From: Marinomonas balearica
Lineage (GTDB): Bacteria; Pseudomonadota; Gammaproteobacteria; Pseudomonadales; Marinomonadaceae
NCBI RefSeq assembly: GCF_004362145.1
Contig: NZ_SNXC01000012.1
Location: 124,001-188,000 of the forward strand
Length of the DNA stretch: 64,000 nucleotides
Direction of reading: 5' to 3'
In this document: in pieces, positions 1 through 9,250 of the stretch
How the letters are laid out: each line of letters starts with the position of its first letter
Position numbering within the stretch: the stretch's first letter is position 1
Made by a program: the position numbers and the translations under genes
Notes under the pieces: generated by a model
Databases searched by the model: none
What the model was told of the DNA's origin: nothing
What the model saw: the letters and a program-made list of their open reading frames with translations, nothing else

Positions 1-500
1 CTCAAGTCGACGGAGAACTGCTTACACTAATGTTCGGCATTATCGCGACGCTTTCTGCCATCAACATGTTGGTTGGGCGCAAAGAAGCGCTATTTTCATC
101 GCTGCCGGGTAAGTTTGGCCGTGGTGTCATTGGCTATTTCATCGGTTTTTTCAGCAGTATGGTTGGCATCGGAGGCGGCACTCTGACCGTCCCGACGCTG
201 ACATTTTGCAACTATCCCGCACATAAAGCGGTCGGGACAGCTGCGGCGGTCGGTTTGATCATTTCACTTCCGGCCGCGATCACCATGTTGTTGTTTGGAC
301 AAAGTCCTGCTGACGCTCCGTTTGCTACCTTCGGTTTGGTTAACTTGATCGGCTTTATCTTTATTGTTCCGTTAACCGTATTTTTCGCTCCAATAGGCGC
401 AGGAATCGCAAGTAAATTAGACGCCGCAAAGCTCAAAAAAGTGTTTGCCGTCGTATTAATTATCACAGGCTTACGCATGTTGTATCAGGCTTTGTTCTAA
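1..500 (+). CDS. TauE/SafE (TSUP) family membrane permease, C-terminal part
   Basis: The gene is cut by the left edge; its reading frame is open from base 3. The visible part is a hydrophobic protein with about four to five membrane segments. The glycine-rich stretch SSMVGIGGGTLTVP, a hallmark of the second half of TSUP (sulfite exporter TauE/SafE, former DUF81) permeases, lies in the middle. It ends with a last helix and no soluble tail, as usual for the family. These proteins are thought to export sulfur-containing or organic anions; the substrate cannot be read here. It precedes the purine-catabolism genes by about 60 bases on the same strand, so co-transcription is possible. A second, unrelated TSUP gene lies at 53578. 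Confidence 0.8.
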   Translation, partial: QVDGELLTLMFGIIATLSAINMLVGRKEALFSSLPGKFGRGVIGYFIGFFSSMVGIGGGTLTVPTLTFCNYPAHKAVGTAAAVGLIISLPAAITMLLFGQSPADAPFATFGLVNLIGFIFIVPLTVFFAPIGAGIASKLDAAKLKKVFAVVLIITGLRMLYQALF

Positions 501-561
501 ACCAAAACCTACATTGCGAGTCGCACAGCGAGCTTTTTCAGAACTTTTCAGGAGTGTACAC

Positions 562-1782
562 ATGCAACCTTTATCATTACCGCCTAGATTACTGATGGGG
601 CCAGGCCCAATAAATTGCTACCCACGCGTGCTCTCAGCAATGTCCACTCAATTGGTCGGTCAGTACGATCCTACCATGACCGACTATATGAACGATGTCA
701 TGGCGCTTTATCGTCAAGTTTTTAACACCCAGAACGAACAGACATTTTTGATCGACGGGACGTCTAGAGCGGGAATTGAAGCTGCGATTGTTTCCATTCT
801 TGAACCCGGAGACAAAGTGCTTGTTCCGATTTTTGGGCGCTTTGGGCATCTGCTCGCCGAAATCGCTGAACGAGCCGATGCTGAGGTTCATACTATCGAG
901 ATCCCTTGGGGAGACGTGTTTAAACCTGAGCAAATCGAAGATGCGATCAAAAAAGTTCAACCTAAATTACTTGCGATCGTCCAAGGCGATACATCGACAA
1001 CCATGTTACAACCGCTTGAGGAGCTGGGCGCGATATGTCGTGCTCACGATGTTCTGTTTTACACAGATGCAACCGCATCGATCGCGGGAAACCCTTTCGA
1101 AACAGACAAGTGGCAAATTGATGCTGTGAGTGTGGGTTTACAGAAATGTCTCGGTGGCCCTTCTGGCAGTGCGCCCATCTCATTGAGTGAGCGCTTTGTT
1201 CACAGTGTCAGACAACGACACCATGTGGAAGCTGGCATACGCGATGCTCATCATAAAGACGCTAATGGCCAACGTATTAGATCTAATTACTTCGACCTTT
1301 CAATGATAATGGACTACTGGGGAGAGGAACGACTCAATCACCACACTGAAGCGGCAACCATGCTATTTGGGGCAAGAGAATGCGCGGTTGCTCTCTTAAC
1401 TGAAGGACAAGATGCGGTTCTTAAACGACACCAACTTGCAGGGGATGCAATGCTGGCAGGCATTCAAGCAATGGGGCTAACTCCGTTTGGCGATCTTGAT
1501 CACAAGATGGCAAACGTCGTTGGCGTCAATATTCCTGATTCAGTGGACGGCGAAGCCATTCGAAAGGAGCTGTTAACCACGTTTAACATTGAAATAGGGA
1601 CAAGCTTTGGACCACTAAAAGGAAAAGTCTGGCGTATTGGTACAATGGGCTACAACGCTCGTCAAGATGCCGTCCTGCATACATTACAGTCTTTAGAAAC
1701 TGTGTTACGACGCGGAGGTTGTAAACTGCCTCTGGGTGAAGCGGTGGATACAGCCATGTCGATCTATCGCAATGGGGACTAA
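562..1782 (+). CDS. pucG: Class V aminotransferase, probable (S)-ureidoglycine-glyoxylate aminotransferase
   Basis: A PLP-dependent fold-type I class V enzyme of 406 residues. The N-terminus (LLMGPGPINCYPRV) is the typical start of the alanine-glyoxylate/serine-pyruvate aminotransferase group, and the PLP lysine is in VSVGLQKCLGGPSG. PucG-type members transfer the amino group of ureidoglycine to glyoxylate late in purine degradation. That specific role is inferred from the next gene, an allantoate amidohydrolase that makes ureidoglycine, and from the nearby PuuE. Start: an upstream in-frame start at 514 exists, but the ATG at 562 follows a GGAG site and begins right at the conserved family N-terminus. 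The stop is one base before the next start. An alanine-glyoxylate or serine-glyoxylate transaminase is the alternative. Confidence 0.75.
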   Translation: MQPLSLPPRLLMGPGPINCYPRVLSAMSTQLVGQYDPTMTDYMNDVMALYRQVFNTQNEQTFLIDGTSRAGIEAAIVSILEPGDKVLVPIFGRFGHLLAEIAERADAEVHTIEIPWGDVFKPEQIEDAIKKVQPKLLAIVQGDTSTTMLQPLEELGAICRAHDVLFYTDATASIAGNPFETDKWQIDAVSVGLQKCLGGPSGSAPISLSERFVHSVRQRHHVEAGIRDAHHKDANGQRIRSNYFDLSMIMDYWGEERLNHHTEAATMLFGARECAVALLTEGQDAVLKRHQLAGDAMLAGIQAMGLTPFGDLDHKMANVVGVNIPDSVDGEAIRKELLTTFNIEIGTSFGPLKGKVWRIGTMGYNARQDAVLHTLQSLETVLRRGGCKLPLGEAVDTAMSIYRNGD

Positions 1783-1783
1783 T

Positions 1784-3028
1784 ATGGCGACATTTAGCGA
1801 GATCAACTATGCAGGCTTAGCGCGACAGGTTATGGAGCGTTGCGAAGAGCTTGGAAACATTAGCCAATCCGACGCTTATCTGGATCGTCGCTATCTTACT
1901 GCCGAACACAAGAAAGCGAATCAGAACGTAGAAAGCTGGCTTAAAAGTGCAGGTATGAAAACGTGGCAAGATGAAGCAGGTAACCTGTGGGGGCGCTACG
2001 AAAATCGTAATCCAAATGCCGAACGTTTTATTCTCGGAAGCCATTTAGATACCGTACCGAATGGCGGAAAATACGACGGTATGCTCGGCGTCATTGCGCC
2101 GCTCACTTTGATCGAGATGTATAACCAATGCGGTGTCGAATTCCCTTTTCATCTTGATATTGTCGGCTTTGGCGACGAAGAAGGCACTCGCTTTAGCTCA
2201 ACCTTATTAGGCAGTCGAGCACTGACAGGACAGTGGCAGGATGAATGGGCGAACGTTGAAGACGACAACGGTACAAACCTAAGACAAGCGCTGCAAGATT
2301 TCGGGTTGGATTTTGACCTCGTTTCAAATGCCGAAATTGATACCGACGGGCTTATGGGTTATCTCGAATTGCATATAGAACAAGGCCCTGTTCTAGAAGA
2401 CCACGATTTGCCAATCGGCATTGTCAGTGCAATTGCAGGCGCGAAACGTTTCGATTTCACGGTTAAAGGCATGGCAGGACATGCGGGAACCGTGCCTATG
2501 CCACTAAGGCAAGACGCACTTAGTGCAACCAGTGAGATGATTCTCGCCATTGAAAGAATTGCAACAGAACACGACATTGTCGCAACCGTAGGAAGAATTT
2601 CCAATAAGCCAAATGGCGTCAATGTCATCTCTGGTCTTACAGAGTTTTCTTTGGACATTCGAAGTGCTTCTGATGAACAGCGTGATATCGCTTTATCTGA
2701 CATTTTTCTCTCATTGGGAACAATCGCGTCTCAACGAAACGTAGCATTGTCATCCCGCCAAACACACAGTGCCAGCGCGGTTCATTGTGATGAAAAACTT
2801 CAAGCTATCTTAAAACACGCGATTGAAGACGCGGACTACACACCATTTACACTGCTCTCAGGTGCCGGCCACGATGCTATGGCCATCGCTGATATTTGCC
2901 CTGTTGCCATGCTGTTTATGCGTTGTGACAAAGGCATTAGCCATCACCCAGCGGAAGCGATTATGGAGTCCGATGTAGAAGTGACGCTCGAAGTGCTTGA
3001 TAGAGCACTGCGCAAGATTGGAAAGTAA
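1784..3028 (+). CDS. allC: M20-family allantoate amidohydrolase
   Basis: A 414-residue zinc-dependent amidohydrolase of the AllC/N-carbamoyl-L-amino-acid hydrolase group. Metal ligands are visible as GSHLDTVPNGGKYDG (His, then Asp), GDEEGTRF (Glu pair), ELHIEQGPVLE and, near the end, SGAGHDAM and SHHPAE. AllC releases ammonia and CO2 from allantoate to give ureidoglycine. Substrate choice rests on context: a ureidoglycine-type aminotransferase immediately upstream and a PuuE allantoinase 1.3 kb downstream on the other strand. In-frame starts at 1736 and 1772 exist, but both overlap the upstream gene; ATG 1784 sits 7-8 bases after GGGGACT. A generic N-carbamoyl amino-acid hydrolase cannot be excluded. 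Confidence 0.8.
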   Translation: MATFSEINYAGLARQVMERCEELGNISQSDAYLDRRYLTAEHKKANQNVESWLKSAGMKTWQDEAGNLWGRYENRNPNAERFILGSHLDTVPNGGKYDGMLGVIAPLTLIEMYNQCGVEFPFHLDIVGFGDEEGTRFSSTLLGSRALTGQWQDEWANVEDDNGTNLRQALQDFGLDFDLVSNAEIDTDGLMGYLELHIEQGPVLEDHDLPIGIVSAIAGAKRFDFTVKGMAGHAGTVPMPLRQDALSATSEMILAIERIATEHDIVATVGRISNKPNGVNVISGLTEFSLDIRSASDEQRDIALSDIFLSLGTIASQRNVALSSRQTHSASAVHCDEKLQAILKHAIEDADYTPFTLLSGAGHDAMAIADICPVAMLFMRCDKGISHHPAEAIMESDVEVTLEVLDRALRKIGK

Positions 3029-3115
3029 GTCATTAATAATCGATGCTGAAGAAAATACTGAAAATATTCTTAGAGCACCGTTATCACAATGAGAAGAGAG
3101 CAACTGAGAAACGCT

Positions 3116-3481
3116 ATGAAAATCACACGGATCTACAATGATGCTAACGGCAACAGCCATTTTGGTGAGTTAAACATTGCTTTGAAAGACGGCGGAGCGA
3201 TTGGCTTTTTGTCTGAAAAATTCCCTGTAGGCAATCTCATATTTCGAGAAACACCCGCAGACTACGATTTTAAATGGCACCCCGCTCCGACTCGACAATT
3301 TTTGTTCATTTTAAAAGGTCGATGCGAATTTACCGTGTCTTCCGGAGAAGCACGTCAATTTGGCGGTGGAGATTTAATCCTATTGGAAGACACCGAGGGC
3401 CAAGGACATTGTAGCAAGGCTTTATTTAACGAAGTCCGACATTCAATCTTTGTGACTGTGCCAGAAGGTGTTACGTTCTGA
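3116..3481 (+). CDS. Small single-domain cupin protein
   Basis: About 121 residues forming one cupin barrel. It shows a first-motif-like segment around WHPAPTRQFLFILKGRCEF and a second around GGGDLILLEDTEGQGHCS, with a histidine in each. Single cupins of this kind bind a metal and act as lyases, isomerases or ligand sensors; no specific reaction can be named. It is 87 bases downstream of allC on the same strand, so a job in ureide metabolism is plausible but only inferred. It is too short to be the two-barrel ureidoglycine aminohydrolase. Start: ATG 3116 (MKITRIYND) gives a compact domain. An ATG at 3089 adds nine residues, and neither start has a strong ribosome-binding site. Confidence 0.65.
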   Translation: MKITRIYNDANGNSHFGELNIALKDGGAIGFLSEKFPVGNLIFRETPADYDFKWHPAPTRQFLFILKGRCEFTVSSGEARQFGGGDLILLEDTEGQGHCSKALFNEVRHSIFVTVPEGVTF

Positions 3482-3530
3482 CATTGTATTACGGTTAAGT
3501 GATGCAGAGAATTCTTATAAGTCTGGAATA

Positions 3531-3587
3531 AATCCATTTAAAGCAACGATCAGCAGTGATACAAACAATGGTTACTTTAAATGGATT
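3531..3587. repeat. Long inverted repeat between convergent genes
   Basis: Arms at 3531-3547 and 3571-3587 match at 16 of 17 positions (AATCCATTTAAAG core), with a 23-base loop. No T-tract follows, so it is not a standard terminator. It lies in the gap between the cupin gene and the convergent FMN reductase gene. Confidence 0.6.
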
Positions 3588-3614
3588 GACGTTCAAGCTC
3601 AGTAAGTTGCCTTG

Positions 3615-3632
3615 AAAAAACGCCTTTCAGGC
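3615..3632 (-). terminator. Short intrinsic terminator after the FMN reductase
   Basis: On the minus strand a short GCCT/AGGC stem with a GAA loop is followed by G and six T. It lies 15 bases past the stop of the gene that ends at 3648. Confidence 0.45.
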
Positions 3633-3647
3633 TCTTTACGTAACAGT

Positions 3648-4181
3648 TTACGCCTTAAGCGTAAACGCCTCTGCAAGCGTTTTCTTCAGCTCTGCATCCA
3701 AGTCTTCATCTTTGATCTTGCCCGCTTCTAAGTCGAATACGTCGTAGAATTTAGGCACCGATAAGCTGCCTTTTACATCCGCTGCGAAGTACGGTGCTGA
3801 GCCTACAGCCGATGCAAGAACATTTGCAGCCCCAGCACCACCAGGAGAAGACGCAAGCAATACCATTGGAGTGTTCTGATACACTTTCATATCAATGCGT
3901 GAAACCCAGTCGAATATATTTTTAAATGCGGCGGAATACGAACCGTTGTATTCTGCAAATGAGATAATAATGCCATCCGCTTCACCGATTTTATTAAAAA
4001 ATTTCGTTGCTAGTTCCGGTATGCCTTCTTCATTGCGCTCAGGGCTGTAAATAGGCATTTCGTAATCATTGATGTCTAAAATCTCGACCTCTGTCGCTTC
4101 GACCAATGAAGCTGCATAGGTGGCAAGTTGTTTGTTTATCGACTTTTTGCTGTTGCTGGCAGCGAAGGCTAGTAGTTTCAT
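3648..4181 (-). CDS. NAD(P)H-dependent FMN reductase-like flavoprotein
   Basis: A 177-residue flavodoxin-like-fold protein of the NADPH-dependent FMN reductase family (ArsH/ChrR/YieF relatives). The FMN phosphate loop is at the N-terminus (FAASNSKKSINKQL). The family segments EYNGSYSAAFKNIFDWVSR and LLASSPGGAGAANVL, which contact flavin, are present. It probably reduces flavins or quinones in the cytoplasm with NAD(P)H; the natural substrate is unknown. A GGAG ribosome site precedes ATG 4181. A palindrome (4207-4224) sits in its promoter region. It stands between puuE and the cupin gene, but nothing links it chemically to purine breakdown. Confidence 0.75.
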   Translation of the reverse strand: MKLLAFAASNSKKSINKQLATYAASLVEATEVEILDINDYEMPIYSPERNEEGIPELATKFFNKIGEADGIIISFAEYNGSYSAAFKNIFDWVSRIDMKVYQNTPMVLLASSPGGAGAANVLASAVGSAPYFAADVKGSLSVPKFYDVFDLEAGKIKDEDLDAELKKTLAEAFTLKA

Positions 4182-4206
4182 GCTTTTTCTTTCTCCATCT
4201 GATTAA

Positions 4207-4224
4207 TGCGTCAGTGTTGACGTA
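4207..4224 (-). promoter_or_regulatory. Palindrome upstream of the FMN reductase
   Basis: Read on the minus strand it is TACGTCA, four bases, then TGACGCA. The half-site TACGTCA also forms the palindrome upstream of urtA, with a two-base spacer there. It sits 26-43 bases ahead of the start codon, where an operator would be expected. The regulator is unknown. Confidence 0.35.
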
Positions 4225-4325
4225 TTTTTATGCTATTCACTATAAATGAAATATAAGACCGGAATAAGACCCTTACTATGAACGGTTTGTTTCCATTAGG
4301 TCACTAATCTCAGTATTCACATCGA

Positions 4326-5258
4326 TTACATTGAAGGCGGATGGTTTTCCATCCAATGTTTGGCGATATCGCTGCGCTTTGTAATCCAAACGCCCTCGTG
4401 AGATTGCACGTAATCGAGAAAGCGTTTTAGCCCCATAAAACGACTCGGTTTACCAATCGTGCGACAATGTAATCCAATTGACATCATTTTTGGTGCCGTT
4501 GCACCTTCTTCGTACAGGCAATCAAAGCTGTCTCGGAGGTAATCAAAAAATTCCGTACCGTGACTGAACCCATACGGAGAAGCAAAACGCATGTCGTTAC
4601 AGTCTAATGTATAGGGAATCACAAGATGTGGTTTCGTTTTCATAGCGTCTTCGTGATGGGGAACTTCCATCCAAAAGGGTAGATCATCGCCATAATAATC
4701 CGAATCGTACTGCAACTGCGGCTGCTCCGAGACCAACTTACGCGTATTTGGGGAATCACGTCCGGTATACCAACCAATGGGCTTAACTCCGGTAACGTCC
4801 TCGATCAGAGCTAATGCTTCACGCATGTGTTCTCGCTCCTGTTCGATGGGCATGTCTTGGTAGTGAATCCATTTTAAACCATGACAAACGACTTCGTGAC
4901 CTGCCTCAACAATGGCTTTCGCAACATCCGGGTTGCGCTGTAAGGCCGTCGCAATGGCAAAAATTGAAAGCGGTATTCCGCGTTTCTCAAACTCATTGAG
5001 AATCCGCCATACGCCTGTACGAGAACCGTACTCGTACAACGACTCCATGCTCATGTGACGATCTTTAAAAGGTTGTGCACCAAAAATATCCGATAGAAAA
5101 GTCTCCGCGTGTTCATCTCCATGAAGCACACAGTTTTCTCCGCCCTCTTCAAAATTCAGAACAAATTGAAGCGCTATGCGTGCTCCATTAGGCCACTCGA
5201 CATTAGGCACGTCATCGCGGCCGTAACCCTTATAATCCCGCTCTAAGTAATTTTTCAT
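4326..5258 (-). CDS. puuE: PuuE-type allantoinase, polysaccharide deacetylase superfamily
   Basis: A 310-residue NodB-like carbohydrate-esterase-fold protein. It has the PuuE hallmarks YGRDD, IALQFVLNFEEGGENCVLHGD, MESLYEYGSRTGVWR, GHEVVCHGLKW and GWYTGRDSPNTR. PuuE is the metal-independent allantoinase that opens allantoin to allantoate, the substrate of the AllC encoded on the opposite strand at 1784. A GTG at 5270 would add four residues. ATG 5258 follows a GGTGAG site and matches the usual family start. No uricase, HIU hydrolase or OHCU decarboxylase is seen in the window, so allantoin may be taken up or those genes lie elsewhere. Confidence 0.88.
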   Translation of the reverse strand: MKNYLERDYKGYGRDDVPNVEWPNGARIALQFVLNFEEGGENCVLHGDEHAETFLSDIFGAQPFKDRHMSMESLYEYGSRTGVWRILNEFEKRGIPLSIFAIATALQRNPDVAKAIVEAGHEVVCHGLKWIHYQDMPIEQEREHMREALALIEDVTGVKPIGWYTGRDSPNTRKLVSEQPQLQYDSDYYGDDLPFWMEVPHHEDAMKTKPHLVIPYTLDCNDMRFASPYGFSHGTEFFDYLRDSFDCLYEEGATAPKMMSIGLHCRTIGKPSRFMGLKRFLDYVQSHEGVWITKRSDIAKHWMENHPPSM

Positions 5259-5327
5259 ATCGTCACTCACCCTGTTTCAATACAAAAAATACAAGCAAAA
5301 AACAAACCAAATGGTCAGTTTTTGGAC

Positions 5328-5361
5328 AAAAAAATACCCGCAATACGTTGAGCAAAGCGGG
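5328..5361 (-). terminator. Intrinsic terminator of the cyo operon
   Basis: On the minus strand a CCCGC/GCGGG stem with a 15-base loop is followed by TA and seven T. It begins 30 bases after the cyoE stop and separates the operon from puuE. Confidence 0.75.
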
Positions 5362-5390
5362 CATCTTCTGTTTCTGAATCGAGGCTTAGA

Positions 5391-6326
5391 TTAGTGAGTT
5401 AACATCACTAAATAATCTGGAGCCACGACTCTAAAATCGATAGACATAGTAATGCTTAAAGCCGTTACTGTAATGATGGAAAAGAAGAACACTTGACGCG
5501 CCCATCCATTCACATCGATATCTTTACGATATCCACGCAGCGCCATTGCCAACCACCATAAGCTGGTTGCAGCAGCCACGACCATAAACCCAACGCCTAC
5601 ATAGCCAGTTAGAGGTAACAAAGCGGTTACCAATCCAAATACGGCAATGTACAACACAATGTGGTGCTTGGCTTTTTGGATTCCTTCGGCAACAGGTAAT
5701 ACCGGAATACCTGCCGCGGCATAATCCTTATATCGGAAGATAGCGATGGCATAAGAATGAGGCATTTGCCACAAACTGAACATCACTAATAAGATCGCTG
5801 CAGCAGCATCAAACTGGCCTGTCACAGCACAGTATCCCACAACAGGAGGAACCGCTCCGGACAAACTGCCTACTAATGTGCCGTAGACGGAATGACGCTT
5901 AAAGTACAAGCTATAAAGTCCGACGTAGACGAAGTAGCCGAAAGCAGAAAAGAACACAGCAACCATATTGGTAAAATAAGCCAGCATAGCAAAGCCGATA
6001 ATTCCCAATACAATCCCATGTGCAAGCGCTGCTCTCAGCGACATTTCACCGGTCACAGTGACTCGGTTTCGCGTACGTTGCATCTTCGCATCAATATCTC
6101 GGTCGATACAGTTGTTCACTGCACAGCCCGACGCTACTACCAAAGACAAACCAATGACAGTAACCAACATCAAAAACCAATCGATATCGCCACGAGCGGC
6201 TAGAAAAAAGCCGCCCGCAACCGAAATCAAATTGCCCATAATAATGCCGGGCTTGGTGACCTTAAGATAACGATCAAAAATAGAATGACCGTTATCTTTT
6301 TGCGAGGATAAAGTTCGCTTAGTCAT
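5391..6326 (-). CDS. cyoE: Protoheme IX farnesyltransferase (haem O synthase)
   Basis: A polytopic UbiA-family prenyltransferase of 311 residues that adds the farnesyl tail to haem B, giving haem O for the bo3 oxidase. The first Asp-rich motif is [18 protein letters not shown], and the second conserved region includes [24 protein letters not shown]. It starts [20 protein letters not shown], the classic CyoE/CtaB entry. It is the last gene of cyoABCDE, nine bases after cyoD. The ATG at 6326 is preferred over a TTG one codon upstream. It is followed by a terminator. Confidence 0.95.
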   Translation of the reverse strand: MTKRTLSSQKDNGHSIFDRYLKVTKPGIIMGNLISVAGGFFLAARGDIDWFLMLVTVIGLSLVVASGCAVNNCIDRDIDAKMQRTRNRVTVTGEMSLRAALAHGIVLGIIGFAMLAYFTNMVAVFFSAFGYFVYVGLYSLYFKRHSVYGTLVGSLSGAVPPVVGYCAVTGQFDAAAAILLVMFSLWQMPHSYAIAIFRYKDYAAAGIPVLPVAEGIQKAKHHIVLYIAVFGLVTALLPLTGYVGVGFMVVAAATSLWWLAMALRGYRKDIDVNGWARQVFFFSIITVTALSITMSIDFRVVAPDYLVMLTH

Positions 6327-6335
6327 CAATAATGC

Positions 6336-6662
6336 CTAGTACATCATCATCAATACAGATTCGTAGATAATCCAAATAGACAATGCTACGACCATAACGA
6401 TAATAATGGCGGTAAATATAAAGGACAAAGTATCCAGCTTACCTTCTTTCGTGAAGTTCAAGTGCAAGAAGTACTTCAAATGTACGAAGATCTGAACAAC
6501 GGCTGTCACAACAATAACAGCGAATAAAGTTGCGCGATCGAAAGCACTTGTCATAACGGCCCAGAAAGGAATGACGGTCAAAACAACCGACAATACAAAG
6601 CCAACGACATATGAACTTACGCTACCGTGAGCGTCATGTGAATCGTGATCATGCTGACTCAT
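6336..6662 (-). CDS. cyoD: Cytochrome bo3 ubiquinol oxidase subunit IV
   Basis: A 108-residue protein with three membrane helices, starting with a His/Asp-rich soluble tip (SQHDHDSHDAHG). HLKYFLHL and the subunit IV arrangement match CyoD. It stabilises the oxidase and assists assembly of the CuB site in subunit I. It follows cyoC with no gap (the start is the base after the cyoC stop), so the genes are probably translationally coupled. Confidence 0.93.
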   Translation of the reverse strand: MSQHDHDSHDAHGSVSSYVVGFVLSVVLTVIPFWAVMTSAFDRATLFAVIVVTAVVQIFVHLKYFLHLNFTKEGKLDTLSFIFTAIIIVMVVALSIWIIYESVLMMMY

Positions 6663-7271
6663 TTACATAGCTCCCATTAAGTAGACGAAAGAGAATACAC
6701 AAATCCAGATAACGTCTAGGAAATGCCAGAACAAGCTTAAGCAGCTTAAGCGAGTCACTGTGCGGTTTTCTAGCCCGCTCTTAGATACTTCGCAGAACAT
6801 CACGATGATCCAAATCATACCAGCGGTAACGTGGAATCCGTGAAGGCCAACTAATGAGAAGAAGGCTGTTAGGAATGCACTCTTATCAGGACCGTGACCA
6901 GCGTGGATCAAGTGATGGAATTCATAGACTTCCAAGCCTAGGAAGACTGCACCAAAGACAAAAGTGACCGCTAACCAAAATAGCGTGCCGCCTTTATTCT
7001 TTTTGTAAGCGCTAATCATCGCAAAGCCGAACGTAATCGAACTAAACAACAGTGCAGCAGTACCGCCACCAACCAATGTTAAGTCGAAAATATCCTTACC
7101 TGATACTCCGCCCGCAGTGTTCATGAAGAGCACTGCATATGTAGCGAAGAAACATGAGAACAGAATGCAGTCTGTCATCAGGTAGATCCAGAAACCGAAC
7201 GTGGTATTACGACCGGTATCGTGGTGCTCTTCGTGGTGCGCATCAGCATGCGCAGACATGTTAGTACTCAT
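6663..7271 (-). CDS. cyoC: Cytochrome bo3 ubiquinol oxidase subunit III
   Basis: A 202-residue five-helix protein of the haem-copper oxidase subunit III family. It shows the conserved [23 protein letters not shown] start, [24 protein letters not shown] and [15 protein letters not shown]. It lacks the two extra helices of mitochondrial subunit III, as expected for CyoC. The N-terminal tip is His-rich. It lies two bases after cyoB. Confidence 0.95.
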   Translation of the reverse strand: MSTNMSAHADAHHEEHHDTGRNTTFGFWIYLMTDCILFSCFFATYAVLFMNTAGGVSGKDIFDLTLVGGGTAALLFSSITFGFAMISAYKKNKGGTLFWLAVTFVFGAVFLGLEVYEFHHLIHAGHGPDKSAFLTAFFSLVGLHGFHVTAGMIWIIVMFCEVSKSGLENRTVTRLSCLSLFWHFLDVIWICVFSFVYLMGAM

Positions 7272-7273
7272 GA

Positions 7274-9250
7274 TTACCCCTTAGCCACGTTGTCCAGGTG
7301 AGCGTTCTCGATACGAGCCACTTCATCTGGTTGTACGTAGTAGTCAGTATCTTTCGCGTAAGCACGCATGATAAAGGCTACGATTAGACCGATGAAACTT
7401 GCACCCGCTAACCACCAAATGTGCCAGATCATAGCGAAACCAAATGCCGTTGCGATTGCACCCATAATTGGGCCAGCATTTGTGTTGCTTGGCATATGTA
7501 TAGGCTCATAACTTTCTTCGCGCTTGTATGCGGTGCCTTTTTCTTTCATGTCAGTAAACGTATCGATGTCGTCAACATGAGGAATTTTAGCGAAATTATA
7601 GAACTGTGGCGGAGAAGACAAAGACCATTCCAACGTGTGGCCATTCCATGGATCGCCCGTTTTGTCCAAGTTCTTGTCTTTTTGAATAAAACCAAGAATA
7701 AGTTGAACAAACTGAGCAGCAATACCCAATGCAATGATGAACGCACCGCCGGCAGCAATGTATAGCCAGATGTTCCAGTCAGGGTTATCCGTGTGGTTTA
7801 GACGACGAGTCATACCTAGGAAACCAAGTACATACAAAGGCATGAAAGCGACGAAGAAACCAATGAACCAACACCAGAAAGAGAACTTACCGATCTTAGG
7901 ATTCAAGTGGAAGCCCATTGCTTTAGGGAACCAGAATGCGAAGCCAGCTAGGTAACCAAATACCGCACCACCAATAATCGTGTTATGGAAGTGGGCAATT
8001 AGGAACAAGCTGTTATGCAATACATAGTCAGCGCCAGGAATCGCTAATAGAACGCCCGTCATACCACCAACAGAGAAGGTGATGATGAAACCGATTGTCC
8101 AAAGCATTGGCGGTTCCATACGAACACGACCTTTGTACATGGTAAACAACCAGTTGAACAGCTTCACACCTGTTGGTACGGCAATGATCATGGTCATAAT
8201 ACCGAAGAAGGCGTTAACGCTCGCGCTGGATCCCATCGTGAAGAAGTGATGCAACCATACGATGAATCCAAGGATGGAAATCGCACCACTGGCGTATACC
8301 ATCGACTTGTAGCCGAACAATCGCTTACCGGTGTAAGTCGAAACAATTTCCGAGAAGATACCAAACGCTGGCAATACCAGAATGTATACTTCTGGGTGAC
8401 CCCAAGCCCAAAACAGGTTGATGTACATCATTGAGTTTCCACCTAAATCATTCGTGAAGAAGTGGAAATCAAGATAACGATCAAGCGTTAGCATCGCTAG
8501 CGCTGCTGTTAAGATAGGGAACGAAGCAACGATCAGTACGTTGGCCCAAGTACAGGTCCAAGTAAAGATCGGCATTTGCATTAGTTTCATGCCTGGTGCA
8601 CGCATCTTGATAACAGTTACCAAGAAGTTAACACCCGTTAGCGTTGTACCGATACCAGATATCTGGAGAGCCCAGATATAGTAGTCGACCCCGACACCGG
8701 GACTGAATTCAAGACCAGACAATGGCGGATAAGCCACCCAACCAGTCATTGCAAATTCACCAAGCCCCAAAGAGATGTTTACTAGAACAGCACCTGAAAC
8801 GGCTAGCCAGAATGACAAGTTGTTCAGGAACGGGAATGCCACATCTCGTGCGCCAATTTGCAACGGTACAACAATGTTCATCAAACCGATCATAAATGGC
8901 ATCGCCATAAAGATGATCATGATAACACCGTGTGCGGTGAAAATTTGGTCATAGTGATGAGGAGGCAGATAACCCTCGCTACCATTCGTCGCCACAGCAA
9001 GCTGTGTACGCATCATGATGGCGTCAGCAAAACCACGGATCAGCATCACGAACGCAAGAATGATGTACATGATACCTAGACGTTTATGGTCAACAGACGT
9101 TAACCATTCGCGCCATAGCCATCCCCACTTTTGCAATTTAGTGATAAGGCCAAACAAGGCCGCACCACCGATCGCAATCACGATCAACGTACCGATAACG
9201 ATAGGATCGTGTGGGATTGAATCCCAGGATAGTTTACCTAACAAGTTCAT
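7274..9250 (-). CDS. cyoB: Cytochrome bo3 ubiquinol oxidase subunit I (catalytic)
   Basis: A 658-residue haem-copper oxidase core that oxidises ubiquinol, reduces O2 to water and pumps protons. Visible ligands are His107 and His422 (low-spin haem), His420 (haem O), and CuB ligands His285 with cross-linked Tyr289 (WGHPEVY), His334 and His335. The K-channel lysine is Lys363. Quinol-site residues Arg72, Asp76, His99 and Gln102 are present and sit one position off the E. coli numbering, confirming a quinol rather than cytochrome c oxidase. It overlaps the cyoA stop in a TAATG junction. Confidence 0.97.
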   Translation of the reverse strand: MNLLGKLSWDSIPHDPIVIGTLIVIAIGGAALFGLITKLQKWGWLWREWLTSVDHKRLGIMYIILAFVMLIRGFADAIMMRTQLAVATNGSEGYLPPHHYDQIFTAHGVIMIIFMAMPFMIGLMNIVVPLQIGARDVAFPFLNNLSFWLAVSGAVLVNISLGLGEFAMTGWVAYPPLSGLEFSPGVGVDYYIWALQISGIGTTLTGVNFLVTVIKMRAPGMKLMQMPIFTWTCTWANVLIVASFPILTAALAMLTLDRYLDFHFFTNDLGGNSMMYINLFWAWGHPEVYILVLPAFGIFSEIVSTYTGKRLFGYKSMVYASGAISILGFIVWLHHFFTMGSSASVNAFFGIMTMIIAVPTGVKLFNWLFTMYKGRVRMEPPMLWTIGFIITFSVGGMTGVLLAIPGADYVLHNSLFLIAHFHNTIIGGAVFGYLAGFAFWFPKAMGFHLNPKIGKFSFWCWFIGFFVAFMPLYVLGFLGMTRRLNHTDNPDWNIWLYIAAGGAFIIALGIAAQFVQLILGFIQKDKNLDKTGDPWNGHTLEWSLSSPPQFYNFAKIPHVDDIDTFTDMKEKGTAYKREESYEPIHMPSNTNAGPIMGAIATAFGFAMIWHIWWLAGASFIGLIVAFIMRAYAKDTDYYVQPDEVARIENAHLDNVAKG

